Source of the DNA: Drechslerella dactyloides
Lineage: Eukaryota; Ascomycota; Orbiliomycetes; Orbiliales; Orbiliaceae
Direction of reading: 5' to 3'
DNA length: 64,000 nt
Assembly (NCBI GenBank): GCA_020064725.1
Contig: JAGTWJ010000002.1
Coordinates: 1,116,001-1,180,000 of the forward strand
Shown here: piece after piece, positions 21,649-33,200 of the stretch
How the letters are laid out: every line of letters starts with the position of its first letter
How positions within the stretch are numbered: position 1 is the stretch's first letter
Translations under genes and position numbers: made by a program
The notes under the pieces: model-generated
The model's database searches: none
The model's input: the letters and a program-made list of their open reading frames with translations, nothing else
What the model was told of the DNA's origin: nothing

Positions 21649-22463
21649 ATGAAGCTCCTACCAACCGTCACACTTCTCACCTCTGCCGCCTCCCTGGCCT
21701 CGGCGCTCAAGTTCGAATTACAGGCCCAGCAGCCCGGCCAGTCACACCGATGTATCCGGAACTTCGCGGCCAAAGACACGCTTGTCGTCGTTACAACCAT
21801 CATATCCGGCAGTAAAGGCGACGGCCAGAAGGTCAACATCCACGTACGTCGACGCTCCCCCCTAGCCTACCGTGGACCATTGAGTTCACCTGCATCCTCC
21901 CGAAAATTTCACTAACGGCACCGCTCATATAATAACAGATCAAAGACGCCGTCGGTAACGAATACGGCAAGCCCAAAGATGTCGTTGGCGAAAACCGCAT
22001 GGCCTTCACCTCCCACGCCGACGCAGCCTTCGACGTCTGCTTCGACAACGTTGCAACCAATTACCACCGCGGCGGCAATCAGCTCAGCCGCTCAGTCGAG
22101 CTAGACGTCGACATTGGCGCCGACGCCCGCGACTGGAGCGCCATCCAGGCTGCCGAGAAGCTCAAGCCCGTTGAGATCGAGCTCAGGAGAATCGAGGAGC
22201 TTGTCGGTGAGATTGTCACCGAGATGGAGTATCTGCGCACGCGAGAGCAGAAGCTACGCGATACGAACGAGAGCACGAACGAGCGTGTCAAGTGGTTCGC
22301 GTTCGCGACGATTAGCACGTTGATTGGCCTGGGCGCGTGGCAGGTCGTCTACCTGCGGAGTTACTTTAGGTATGTTCACACCCTCATCTCTTGGCCGTGG
22401 TGTACAATTCTGTCGTGGAGTTGGGCTAATTCTCTGAATTGTAGGAGCAAGCATCTCATCTAA
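21649..22463 (+). CDS. ERV25: p24 family cargo receptor of COPII vesicles, Erv25
   Basis: Three exons, 21649-21843, 21939-22369 and 22445-22463, give 214 residues. A signal peptide (MKLLPTVTLLTSAASLASA) precedes the GOLD domain with its two cysteines (HRCIRNF and DVCFDN, about residues 35 and 96). A coiled coil follows (ELRRIEELVGEIVTEMEYLR, TREQKLRDTNESTNERV), then one transmembrane helix (FAFATISTLIGLGAWQVVYL) and a short cytosolic tail RSYFRSKHLI that is typical of the p24-delta subfamily. The last exon supplies only SKHLI and the stop. The protein cycles between ER and Golgi with Emp24 and selects secretory cargo. Confidence 0.95.
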
Positions 22464-22853
22464 AAAGCGAGTTGTTGGCGTGGGAGGAAGGGCCAAGTTG
22501 GCATCGACACATGATCTCTTCATCGCCTGGGCCGCAGCGCGCTCGTCCCTGGGCTGCATACTTCTTGCATATATATATTGTTGTCTGAAAAGCTTAGCCT
22601 AGCTCGCATCTCACAACTTTTGGAAAAAGAATACTTGATACCAAAGCCAACTTTAATCTAGTAGCCGTAAGCTGCACTGCGTTACGGATGCACGATGTTT
22701 ATCTGGGTGTCCATAGCACCTGGACACTACAAACTGTTAAATTTCTTGGGAGCTTGAGGCATCAATGCAGCATGCATTTGGTATATGATATGCGGTGTAT
22801 ATTTTCTACTTTTGCATATATATCCTCTATAAGTGAGATTATAATATTAGACT

Positions 22854-24450
22854 TTACGCCTCTTTGGCCGCCGCCGCCGCCTTCTCTGCTGCTGCGGCTG
22901 CCTTCTCCGCGTCCTTCTTCTCCTTGGCTATTCTCGCCCTCTCCTCCTGCTTCTCAGTTCCCCACACCAATGGCCTAACACTCATAAACTCATCCAGCTC
23001 CTCATCAGTTACGGCTTTCCGCCGGTCTTGGAACTCCTTGACAAATCCTTGCAGCGTTTCGATACACATCTTCTTCAGCTCGCCGGTAAGCAGTTCGCCC
23101 TTTCGGTAAGACTGTCCGAGATCTTCGAGTTCCTGGTCATCTTCCATGAAGAAGGAGAGATACTGGTAGCTGACGTCGACGTCGGGGTTGCCGCCGTATT
23201 TACGCTGTTCCTCGGTCGTTGTTTGCCCCCCAGAAAAGGCGTACTTGTTGATTTTTCGTTGACTATTACAGCATAGGTTAGCGGGAATATAAGCATAGTT
23301 GTGAGGGAAGCTACTGGGAGCGTACATTTCCTTCATGGTATCCGTCATGTATATGCTACTATTGGGGTCGCTGGCGCTCATCTTGCTACCCGGCCCTCCC
23401 AGCGCTGGGAAAAACATGGAGTGTATGAGCGCCGGCTTTTGGAACTTTAGTCTCGGCGCCGTATCCCGTGATAGACGGAAGTACGGATCCTGATCGATGG
23501 CGCACGGAATGAGACACGGTATCGATGCGACCTTCTTGGTGTCTGTGCCGAAGATATGAGGGAACGTCGTAGCAAAGGCAGTCGCAATCTGGATCGCCGC
23601 GAAGAACACCTTGCCGATATTTGCACTAAAATTTTCCAATTAACATCAGGTTCTTATGAAGATATGTATTTGGGACACATACGCATCGTCAAAGCCAAAG
23701 ACGCTTTTGCTCTGGTTTGTGGTAATGCACTTGGCCACCGCCATTACGTTCTCGTAGAAAGCGCCGCCCATGAAGTCAAAGTCGCTGAAGATGAACGTCT
23801 TCTTCGGGTCGAAACCGACGGCGATGATATCCTTTGCGTTTTGACGAGCGTACTTTTTCACATCCGGGATCTTCAGGTCTTGCTTGAACAGGAACTTTTC
23901 GTCATCCGTCAACATGATCACTAGCGGTACATCGAAGACGTCTTGTATCCATCTAGCAGCCGCCACATTCGTCAATACAACGACCCTCACAATTCGGTAC
24001 CATCGATAGCGGGGAGTTTACCGAAACATACTTTGTGAATAAGAACGGAACCATATGCCCCATATGCATGCTGTCCGAGCTCGGCCCTCGTCCCGTATAC
24101 AGGAAGAATGGCTTCCCCTGCTCGTATCTGTCCAAAATACTCTCCAGATCGCGATGGCTGAAAAAGTACCCCCGCCGCAGGAAGCGATGCGGCTTGTGGC
24201 CCGTCACTCGCTCAAACTTCGCCAGCAGCTCCGGCGAGATCTTGCGCGTACCGAATTGCTGGATCAGCTTGTCGTAGTCGATGGCTTGGACCTTGCCGTC
24301 GACGATGGCACCCCGCACATCCCATGGATCGATTTTCTGCTCGTTACTGGACTCGGCTTGCGGGGCACCGGTGCCGGTGCCGGTGACGGTGACGGGTTCG
24401 GCGGTGAGGGTGAGGTGCTGGATCGCCGGTGGCTCGGGTGGGTTCGACAT
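22854..24450 (-). CDS. WRS1: Tryptophanyl-tRNA synthetase, cytoplasmic
   Basis: Four exons, 24450-24032, 23952-23683, 23625-23326 and 23262-22854, give 465 residues. Class I signatures are present: the HIGH-like HMGH at 129-132 after FLYTGRGPSSDSM, and KMSAS at 311-315 after GGPGS. Trp-pocket segments typical of the eukaryotic enzyme are also seen (WIQDVFDVPLVIMLTDDEK, FIFSDFDFMGG, INKYAFSGGQ). The N-terminal 40 residues are low-complexity (TVTGTGTGAP) and no mitochondrial presequence is apparent, so this is the cytosolic enzyme. The C-terminus ends in an Ala/Lys repeat (EKAAAAAEKAAAAAKEA) that extends beyond the fold. A single essential gene, with no abnormality seen. Confidence 0.96.
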
Positions 24451-25378
24451 GGCGACGAAAGTACGCGATCGGTATCCGGATCTTAAGTCTTATCGTCGAG
24501 TGCGCGGTGCGGCGCTCTCAATGCCAATGATAGTGGGGCACTCGTTTCGTCGAGAGGGGTAGAGAGGCGCTGCTGATGTCGCTTCCGCTTGCTGAGAGGT
24601 ACAGTCAGTATCGCGATGCGTACGAAGGGCCAATTGGCTTTGAGTTACCTGCGGGTTCCGGCGTGGAGTTGACTCACTGGGGAGAATACTGACAGCTGGC
24701 TTGGTTGAATAACTGACGAGGTGAGTCTTAATTAGCCTGGCGAGATAAATGCGTTGGACGAAGGTTGGCGAAAAAATGTTTGACGTTGGCGAGTTACCGA
24801 ATTGAGTTACAACAGTTTACCACACAGTGCAACGCAACTCTGCTGGGATTTGAGCATCCGCTGAGGCTTTTCTTGATGGGCTGCTGCGCTCGATAACATT
24901 GCGAACCGCTGGAGGGAATCGTTCCGCTTGAATGTTTAAATTCCACCAACTGGAGCCGCAACTGATGCCAAGTGCTTCTAGATAGCAGGAATCATCGTTT
25001 CAATATCTACTAGGCCATCTCTCGAGTGAGGATTGAATTGTCCCGAGCCGGAACTGCGGGGTCGCTTCCCGGGAGAAATAGCGGGTATTCCCTGCCAGAT
25101 CCCGGATACATGGGCCCTTGGGCTCGAATTGCGGCGGACCTTCTCAAATCCCGCTGGATGGATACCAAAAAAAGGGAAGGTAAACGAACTCAATGTATGG
25201 AGTAAATTGCCATATCAATATACGGCAGTTTCTGCGCCAGCACGAAGTAAAACGACATAAAAACAGCTGCTCGTCTTCTTCGAAAATACTGTTACCTTAA
25301 TATACTGAGTGAACGTGGAAAAGAGTTTATCGCCAATAAATAAAGAATTCTCAAGGTACCGATCTGGACTTAGAGAGA
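24451..25378. other. Intergenic, divergent promoters of WRS1 and GH16 gene
   Basis: No gene supported. Two ATTGAGTT/GAGTTACCG-type direct repeats occur near 24640 and 24790. No strong TATA box is visible. Confidence 0.35.
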
Positions 25379-26405
25379 ATGGCCTCGAAAGCCTTACTCT
25401 CCCTCTCTCTTGTCTCCCTAGTCGCCGCCCAGTCGCCGGTCTGGGGCCAATGCGGCGGAATCGGATGGACAGGCGCTACAAGCTGCGCATCCGGTTCAAC
25501 CTGCGTTAAGAGCAACGACTACTATTCCCAGTGCATTCCAAGTTCTAATGCAGGGACCACGACCACAAGGACAACAACCAGGGCTACAACTGCAGGCAAC
25601 ACTCCCACAGCGCAGACGGGCTTCGAAGAGGTCATCGGCGAGGGCAGTTTCAGCAGTTTCAGTAGTTTCTGGAACTACCTTTATCCGTGGGGCTCCGACC
25701 ATAATGGATCGGCGAGAATGAAGCAAGATAAAGTATCGGTGTCGGGCGGTGTACTCACTTTGAGAGCGGACCGTTTGAGCTCTCAGGACGGTTATGTACG
25801 TTAACGCGTTCTCTCGATGCCCAATTTTCATAAACATTTATCGACAGACGTAATTCGGTTAGCTGATACATTGGCTCATACTACAGTCAACTGCGAACCC
25901 GAAACCGGCCATTTGGTACTGGTCCGGTGCCGTGCACGCCAAATCCACCATCGTCATCAACGACCAATTCCCCAACTATGAAATCCGCGGTGAATTCAAA
26001 GCGCCCATCACAAAAGGCACTTGGCCCGCCTTCTGGCTCACAGGCACGCAATCATGGCCTCCGGAAATAGATATCCTCGAATTCAAGGGTACCACGAACA
26101 ACTGGTTCAACACCTTCCGCACTTCATCCGACGTTAGCACGACGCAAGTTACGGTTAGCAACGCAGCGACGACCTGGCATCAGTACCGTATCTGGGCCTC
26201 CAAAGCGAATGCGAATGACGTTACCGTGCACTTTTACGTCGACGGCGTATGGAAGGGGCAGCATAATGCTGCTGGGTTTGTCGGGAAGCCGATGTGGTTG
26301 ATTATCAATTTGCAGATGGAGGGTAGCTCTGGTAGTCCTGGGCCGAGTGGGTCGACGACCTACCAGGCGCAGAAGGTCTATGTTGGGAGGTCGCGGGCTT
26401 ACTAA
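25379..26405 (+). CDS. Secreted GH16 family endo-beta-glucanase with N-terminal CBM1
   Basis: Two exons, 25379-25795 and 25887-26405, give 311 residues. The signal peptide MASKALLSLSLVSLVAA is followed directly by a textbook fungal CBM1 (residues about 18-54: QSPVWGQCGGIGWTGATSC, then YYSQCIP), with the four Cys and the aromatic face. A Thr-rich linker (TTTTRTTTRATTAG) leads to the catalytic jelly roll. The GH16 active-site signature is EIDILEF at 199-205, with Glu199 as nucleophile, Asp201 and Glu204 as acid/base (ExDxxE form). WPAFWLTG and WHQYRIWAS are typical of the family. Such enzymes cut beta-1,3 or mixed beta-1,3/1,4-glucans outside the cell; which substrate applies cannot be told from sequence. 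The CBM1 should bring it to cellulose. Confidence 0.92.
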
Positions 26406-27143
26406 ATCGCGTTACGGAGGGCTTGGATGCTCGAGGTTGTAAATAGGTGTTTGACGGGACGGTCGACGAAGTGAAGCTTTTTTGTTAAATCCATGCAAAC
26501 TTGAACATGAGATATGCCCAAATGTGCTGAGTCTATGTCTCTCAGTTTGATCCTCCGTCTAACTGGCTAGTTCAGAAATGCCATTATGCCGAGTCCTGTC
26601 AGTTATATCGCTCTCGTTTACCACGGTGACCTTGCAAACCATGCCTTGATTAATTGATAATTGCGGCCTTGCCAGTTTTTTGGGGAGCGGAAGAAATCCG
26701 AGGGAATCTATGCATGGTTCCGAGATCCATTCATTCATAATGCGGTGGCCAGTCGTATGCACGTGCGAAGGAATAGTCAGCGCATGCATGCTGGCCGTCG
26801 GGTAGAGCTATCCGTAGGAAGGAGCTAATTCTGCCGGCTTGCGGCGCGGCTGTGCTGACGCAGCTGCACCGTTTCAGATGGCCAGGCGGCATGACTGGCA
26901 CTTTGCCTGTCCCCCAAGGCTGGGGTACTGCGTGAATACGAACTGTCATGCTTGCTCGTATAAATAGCGGAAGCCTCCTTCCGGAGTTTCGCCATCTCAT
27001 CGATCTGTAGACGCGGGCGTGTGCGGACCTCCTGTCTTTCGATTTCTTTACTCCTGGGCGCTGACCGCGACATCTCGACTTCCTCGCAACACACTTATTC
27101 TTCCCGCAACCTCGCCATCTCATCCATCCTATCCACCGCGAGA
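26406..27143. other. Intergenic
   Basis: Terminator region of the GH16 gene and promoter of the SH3 gene (TATA at 26959). No other gene supported. Confidence 0.4.
26959..26966 (+). promoter_or_regulatory. TATA box of the SH3 gene
   Basis: TATAAATA 178 bp upstream of the ATG at 27144, followed by a CT-rich leader (27050-27130) typical of well-expressed fungal genes. Confidence 0.45.
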
Positions 27144-27950
27144 ATGGTCGACTTTCAGGCTGCCATGGCCGCCAGGGCCGTCCGGAATATCCAGACTGTG
27201 AGTTCTTCGTCCTCCGCGATCTTTGCCGACGAATGGTAGCTGACTTCTCCCCCGCAGGAACTGGAGTTCCTCTCCGACACGGGCCACATTACCAGCGCCC
27301 AGCTGGCTTCGATCCTCGCCAGCCTCCCACCGACCGGCCTTACCGCTTCGCTCTCAAACACCGCCATCTCCCGAGAGACCGCCTCGTCGGCCCCGGCCCC
27401 GGTCCCGGTCCAGACCCAGACTCCGGTTCCTGCTCCGACACCGGTAGTCGCAGCCCAGACTCACGTCCCGACGTTCAACGAGAAGGCCGACGCGGTCCCG
27501 GCCCCTGCCTACACTGCTGCACCGCCGGCCTATACCCACCCGCCGACGCTCTCGGTCGTCACCGCTCTGTACCCGTACAGCGCGTCTGACGCCGGCGACC
27601 TCGCCCTCAACGTCGGCGACACAATCAACGTGACGGAATACGTCAACGCGGATTGGTGGCGCGGCGTCAATCCCGCTACCGGACAGACGGGCATCTTTCC
27701 CAAGAATTACGTCAAGGCGGCTGCTCCTGCCTCCAGCGGCACGGAAAAGGAAGGCTACGGCTACGGTAATCTTCCGCTGCAAGTCGCCAACAGCGGCAGC
27801 AGCTCGCAGCCACAGCCGCAGCCAGACCAACAGCAGGAACCGAGCAAATTCAACGAGCAGGGCAAGAAATTCGGCAAGAAGCTGGGTAACGCCGCTATCT
27901 TCGGCGCTGGTGCTACCATTGGTGGCAAGATTGTTAACGGGATTTTCTGA
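27144..27950 (+). CDS. SH3 domain protein, Lsb1/Pin3-like
   Basis: Two exons, 27144-27197 and 27258-27950, give 248 residues. The N-terminal helical stretch MVDFQAAMAARAVRNIQTEL with FLSDTGHITSAQLASILASL resembles the start of yeast Lsb1 and Pin3. A Pro/Val/Thr-rich linker follows. The SH3 domain spans about residues 119-172: VTALYPYSASDAGDLALNVG, ADWWRGV, GIFPKNYV, with the ALYPY, WW and PxxY binding-face residues in place. The tail is Gln/Pro-rich (QPQPQPDQQQ) and ends in a conserved Gly/Ala helix (KFGKKLGNAAIFGAGATIGG). Yeast Lsb1/Pin3 bind Las17 (WASP) and modulate actin patches and prion formation. Verprolin in the same window belongs to the same actin pathway. Confidence 0.85.
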
Positions 27951-28528
27951 TCTGGAGGCGAGCTGCGTACGGCTTTTTCACGGTCTTCGGTTGTCTTCTT
28001 TCTGTACATGCGTGCGATATCTCGGCGATGGATTTCTGATCGAGAGACTGGCTGGGCTGCTTTTTGTGTTTTCTTGTCATGTTAATGTTAGAGGCTATAT
28101 TTGGGTAGGCATCTTTTTCTATGAGAGCGTATTGGTCTAAGGGAATGTGATGGAATATAGAATGAATTGGCATCCCATAATTATATTGCATCCTGATCGT
28201 ATGCGTGTGAGTCGGATAATGAACCAAGTTCTCATTGTCTTGGGTCCCGCTTGTCTCGCAAGCTAGACGCCTTCCTTAGGACTGGCGGTCTGGTTCACAA
28301 GAAAAGGTCCTGCATGCATGTAGAAAGCTAGCCCAAGTCGATATGCATTGAAGACGACTTCCGTCGAACACCTAACTGTCCACGTATATACACACATGTT
28401 TGCGCCACCCAATCGATTGCAATCGGGCACAACGATTCTCATCCTTGCATGTTCCACTCATGTTGAAGCTCTATATATTTACAAACATTATCCAAAACCT
28501 CGCTCATAAGTTCTCGGCTTCCATGGTA
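27951..28528. other. Intergenic, convergent 3' ends
   Basis: Between the SH3 gene and the GFA-like gene on the opposite strand. It contains AT-rich tails and CATGCATG motifs near 28315; no gene supported. Confidence 0.4.
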
Positions 28529-30258
28529 TTAAATCGTCTCATCGTAAATCATTTCTTCGTCAACAAATTCCTCTCCCAATCCTGATACGCTTTCTCCCCT
28601 GCTGCCGGCGGTCAACTCACCACTGCCAATAGGTTCCCAATCACACCCCATAACTCTCACCACTTTCTCATCTCGGGCGTTACCTACCTGTGTCTTCAGT
28701 CTAGCACCATCCTCAATGCTCCCCGCGAGATCACAGTGGTACTCTGCCAAGAATCCCACTTCCTTCATCGCTTGGGCGGGGTCGTCCATGCTACCTACTA
28801 GCAAATCCACCATATCGTGAATAGTCACGGAGGTGCGATATGATATGCTGCCACTGCAATAGGCGCAGAAGCCATTGTAACTTGTTCGCCCATCGCGGGT
28901 CCCTAATGAGTATTCTTTGAACGGCCATGGAATACGAAGAATTTTGCGGCACGGATCGGAACAATCCGAGTCCGAGTCCGAGTCGGAATTGGGGCATTGT
29001 TGGTCGAGCTTCGTTTCCCAACGGAGAATCTCGAGAGACGATGGAGGCGGGGAGATGGAGGTTGCAAGACATGCTGCGTCGTCGGTGGCGGTGGCCGCTG
29101 GTGTCTCAGGAAGGAGAGCTGCTTGGGAAGTCTTCTGCTCAGATGCTGAGGTCATATTTCTTGGTTGTGAAGCTGGCAAGAGTATGGGTGATGCAATGGG
29201 TGCTTTCCCTTTCTGTCTATCCTTCGAAGTCATCATACCAGATGCCTTGTCTTTCATTTTGTCTACGTCTCGTTAGCCAAGGTCATAAACGGCTGTTCAC
29301 TAACATTGTGAACTTACTCCATAGCCCTGCTTTGGCTTTCCCTTTAGAATCACTGGGTCCTTTGTGGGAAGTTTCTATCTCTGATACGTGGGTTAAGGGC
29401 GTGCCTCCTGGTGACGCCTCTCCGTCTATACAAGCATCAGGTGCCACCACCGAGGAAGTAGTGGACCGTGGCGACGCTTCAGCACTGCCCGAATCTTTGC
29501 CGCCAACACCACGCCCTCTTTTCCAGATCCGCTTATGATAGCCCTTTCCACTCCACGGTGACTTGGTCGGACTTGGCTCTTGGGTTCCATGTACAACAGG
29601 AGTTGGCGGTTGCTCGTCCTCATCGTCACAGCAGCAGCCAATTGCCGTATCCGTGCCTATCGGTTCGTTTTCCCATGTTGTCTCTTGTGCGATTGCTTCT
29701 AGTGCGGTGCGCAACTTGGGTGTCCTGCTATGGGCGGAGCTAGCTCCTTTCTGATATTGATAGCGTGCGGTGGGCTTTATTTGCTGGGTGGTGTTCGTAC
29801 TGATTGGAGCCTGGGCGGGTTCTGGGGGAGACTTGACATCCAGAGTTGAGGACGCATCCTCGCTCCCAGAATCCTGTTGCGACACAGGACATTCGGGATT
29901 TTGCTGCCCAACGACTCTGCCTCTAGAGGTCCACTGCACCATGTCTCGCGGTATTTTTAGTCTTGTACGCGTCAATGCCGAGACCGCATTTCGGCACGCA
30001 TGGCAGTAGCTATATTGTAAAAAGCCAATCAGAATATGTGCTATTGCAACCAGAACATGGCAACTCTCACCAGTGTGAAAATCCAACAACCTTGTCGTAC
30101 AGTTCTGTCTTCTGGAAGTCCACTGGGATGGTAATCCGATAGCGGATTAGGGCGCACAGACAGCCACCGTCTATAACGATCGGCTGCAGTTTGCAATTCG
30201 TCTCTTCTACTTTCACACCCTCTCCAATCGCACCCGTAGTTGTATTACCTGGGGCCAT
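28529..30258 (-). CDS. GFA/CENP-V (Mss4-like fold) protein with a very long internal insertion
   Basis: Three exons, 30258-30071, 30009-29318 and 29262-28529, give 537 residues. The zinc sites of the GFA family are split: IDGGCLCALIRYRI supplies the first pair, the splice creates SHCYCHACRNAVSAL (Cys63, 65, 68), and SYNGFCAYCSGSISYR (Cys426, 429) supplies the last pair. In ordinary GFA proteins the second and third clusters lie some tens of residues apart; here about 357 residues intervene. The insert is Ser/Pro/Thr-rich with basic patches and short repeats (SDSDSDSD; CCCDDEDEQPP) and is probably disordered. Family members include glutathione-dependent formaldehyde-activating enzymes and centromere protein V; catalysis is not shown here. 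The start at 30258 was chosen because no ATG precedes it in frame. Confidence 0.78.
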
Positions 30259-33200
30259 TCTGCGTTGAACGGTTTCTAGAACTTGCAACCGAGCATAGCC
30301 GGTCAATTGGCTTTGGCGCCTCTCGTTAAAATTGCTTTAGCCACAGGATCTGGATCGTCGCACGAGACAAGATAGGTGCTGTATTTCAATGAATAAGTTT
30401 TGATGATTCACAATGATATCTGCCGCAGGTTCCGACAAAAAGAAAAGAAGTTTGCAAGTGTATATCAATTAGTTAATTTGGCTCGATGTTGATAGTATTG
30501 GTAAGAGGCAGCGTTGCACGGGAAGATTTTGTTAGCGACAGTTGTGAGGCCGGATGACGTTATATTTGATTCCCAAGCTGAGGCGCAAAGGCTATACAAA
30601 AAAGGGAGATTGTAAATTAGAATCTGAACGGACCGAAGTCGAAAGAGCTAGGACAGTGCCGTACAAACTATCCGTAGGCTTCCACGCGGGAAAGGATTAG
30701 CACCAAAGATAAAATTCCGGGCGTAAAACGTTGAATATGTATCACGACCTAGGAACCGGGTAAGTTTTATCTGCGTTGCTAATGTTGCGAACTCAGGTGG
30801 CTCCGCAGTGCGGTGAAGTAGCTAGGATGAGTCAGAAGGACACCAGGCCGGACATCTGCGGCGCCGATATCGACTTCAGCACTCGTTTTCCGTCTCGAGA
30901 ATAGTTCTGACCAGCTTCCCCTGCAAGTGGATCTCGTGTCTGCGTGTGCTGGTAAACCAGTGGTCGTAGTAGGATTCGCCTCCCATGTTCAGGGTTCTCC
31001 GTTAAGAGTGTGACGCGGCTCTTGTCGGTTGCCCACTAAACGTCGCAAACAGCTGCAGGTAAGGCGTTATATAAGTTACGCCTGACTGTAAATTTCGACG
31101 ATAGTATATTCAGAATATCAATTGCGATATCGTACAACCACACGTAAATTTCACGATATAAAGCCACCGGAATCAACGGGCGCTGTTCCATGAGTTCTAA
31201 CTAATGGAGATAGCTCTACCTAGCTGCCTCACCAGCGCTCCTACGTGAAGGATCTCACTGAAGGTATTAACCGTTAGATAATATCAACTCCCCGACAGCC
31301 TCGATGTGGATATATGGATTCGACTCGCTCGAACGCTCGCACATGCAAGCATCCAAATGGAGCCGGCCGCCGGAAGCCGCGAGCTCGCCCGTTCTCGGGA
31401 TATAACCGAGATGCATGTGTCGGCGACGCTAGCCAATCATGAGCCTAGCCGTGCATGCAGCGGACGCGCCAGCGAATTGCGAAGAATAGCTATCGGACGA
31501 ATTGGTGTGGAGATTCGAATTACTAAGTATCTTGCTTCCAATTATAAACGCCTTTATGCACGAAGAGCAGCTGCCTAGTGAGTCCAAGTCCATTACGTTA
31601 AGGTCCTGTGTTAGCTAAACTAGTATACACGACATGTCCAGTAGAAGTTATTTAATATAATGTACAAGAATTTCGAATGCAACGGATAGGAAGTCTTCTG
31701 CATACAGCTGACTCATGGATTGGTCGACGAATCCCAATTTCACTATCTCTGCATCTGGTACCTTATCCATTAACTCCTCATACTAGCCGCACAAATTCCC
31801 CCACATCGTACATTGCAACATGATCCTAACGAACAAACGATACAACTTACCGTCTTTAAATCTCATACTGATAGCAAGCCGATTCACGCCGGACGACACA
31901 TTTCCCATGCTCTTGTCCTGTCGGCATTTGACCACTTTCTTGCCTATTGCTTGGGCGTCGTCATGTTAGCACCCATCAAATATCCCGATCCGAACATGGC
32001 GTCAAGTCATACGCGATATCTAAATATAGGTAGAAATTCGGGCCAAAAGTGTGAGATACTAGGCCGCGAAGAAATATGTTCAGTGAGAAAAGATTCTAGT
32101 GTCGTGTAACATGCAATCGTCCGCCTTGCCGGACCAAAAGTAAACTCAGATCAAAAGCATGCATAAAGTCAGGATGAACCTTTGTCTTTGCACTACCATT
32201 CGTATCAGAAGCATAATATAATTGCTAACTGTCGCTTTCATACGGCTGCTGCACATGTTTTGGTCTTACGATTTTGGCCCTCCACCTCGACCGTATTGAC
32301 GCTCCCCAGGACTTGCAGTTCATTTTATGTCAATGGCTATATAATGCATCGACCTAGCATCAGTTGCCGCTGATCATTTAGATTCAGCAGAACTGCCTCT
32401 GCATGCCATGGTATGAATTTCGCACTCTACATGTGGTCCGAGTTTGTGAAACTAGTTCCTGAATTGTGGAATATTTCTCTGGCATGCGAAAAGATTTGCG
32501 GCCACTATGGTATCGGTATTAGGTGCGCGTTGAAATTGAAGCGACCTCCTCTTCTATATATTCACCGCAGGAGCGGCATCTGCGGGTAGCAAGGTGGCTC
32601 TTGATTCTATGACCGTCGCCGACTCCCACATACCCATCTGGGCCTGACGGTACCTTCCTACGTAAGTACTGTCATTATCTCATGATAATTTGGGAAATCC
32701 TTAAGATATAAGACAAGACGTCAACAAGATGTGTACCTTGGAAATATCTCATAGAGTGATAGTTGAATCTGTCCGAGCAGTCTTTATAATGTAACATAGT
32801 TCTCCAGGCTTGGCGTGTCGAGCAAGATGTATCGACGTATGCGTATATATTCGCTGGTGGATCTATAAGGCTATAAGCTGGCCGTAGTAATAGTTGGATG
32901 GAGGACTTCGAACTGTCCTAACCATTGCTTCTTGTTGAGTTTTCGTCTGGATTCGAAATCATTGGAAGAGACAGTATTTGTGAACACCAAATTCCTGCCG
33001 ATATCTTGTCTCGAGAGCCAGACTGCCGTACTTTAACCGGCGCAGTTTGGCTTACAAGACAAGCCGATATCATCATATATTCTGGTGCGAGAGGAGTGTT
33101 TGAATGTAACGGTCATGAATGCAGTTGAGCGGGCGTGCGGGTGACAGTAGCTATGAATGACCACCATCATATTTCTATATCTTTCCAGCTTCCGCCAGAA

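Noticed and set aside
31306..31578. 90-codon plus-strand frame in the gene-poor stretch
   Set aside because: It follows the GC-rich island by chance; no domain, no plausible start context.
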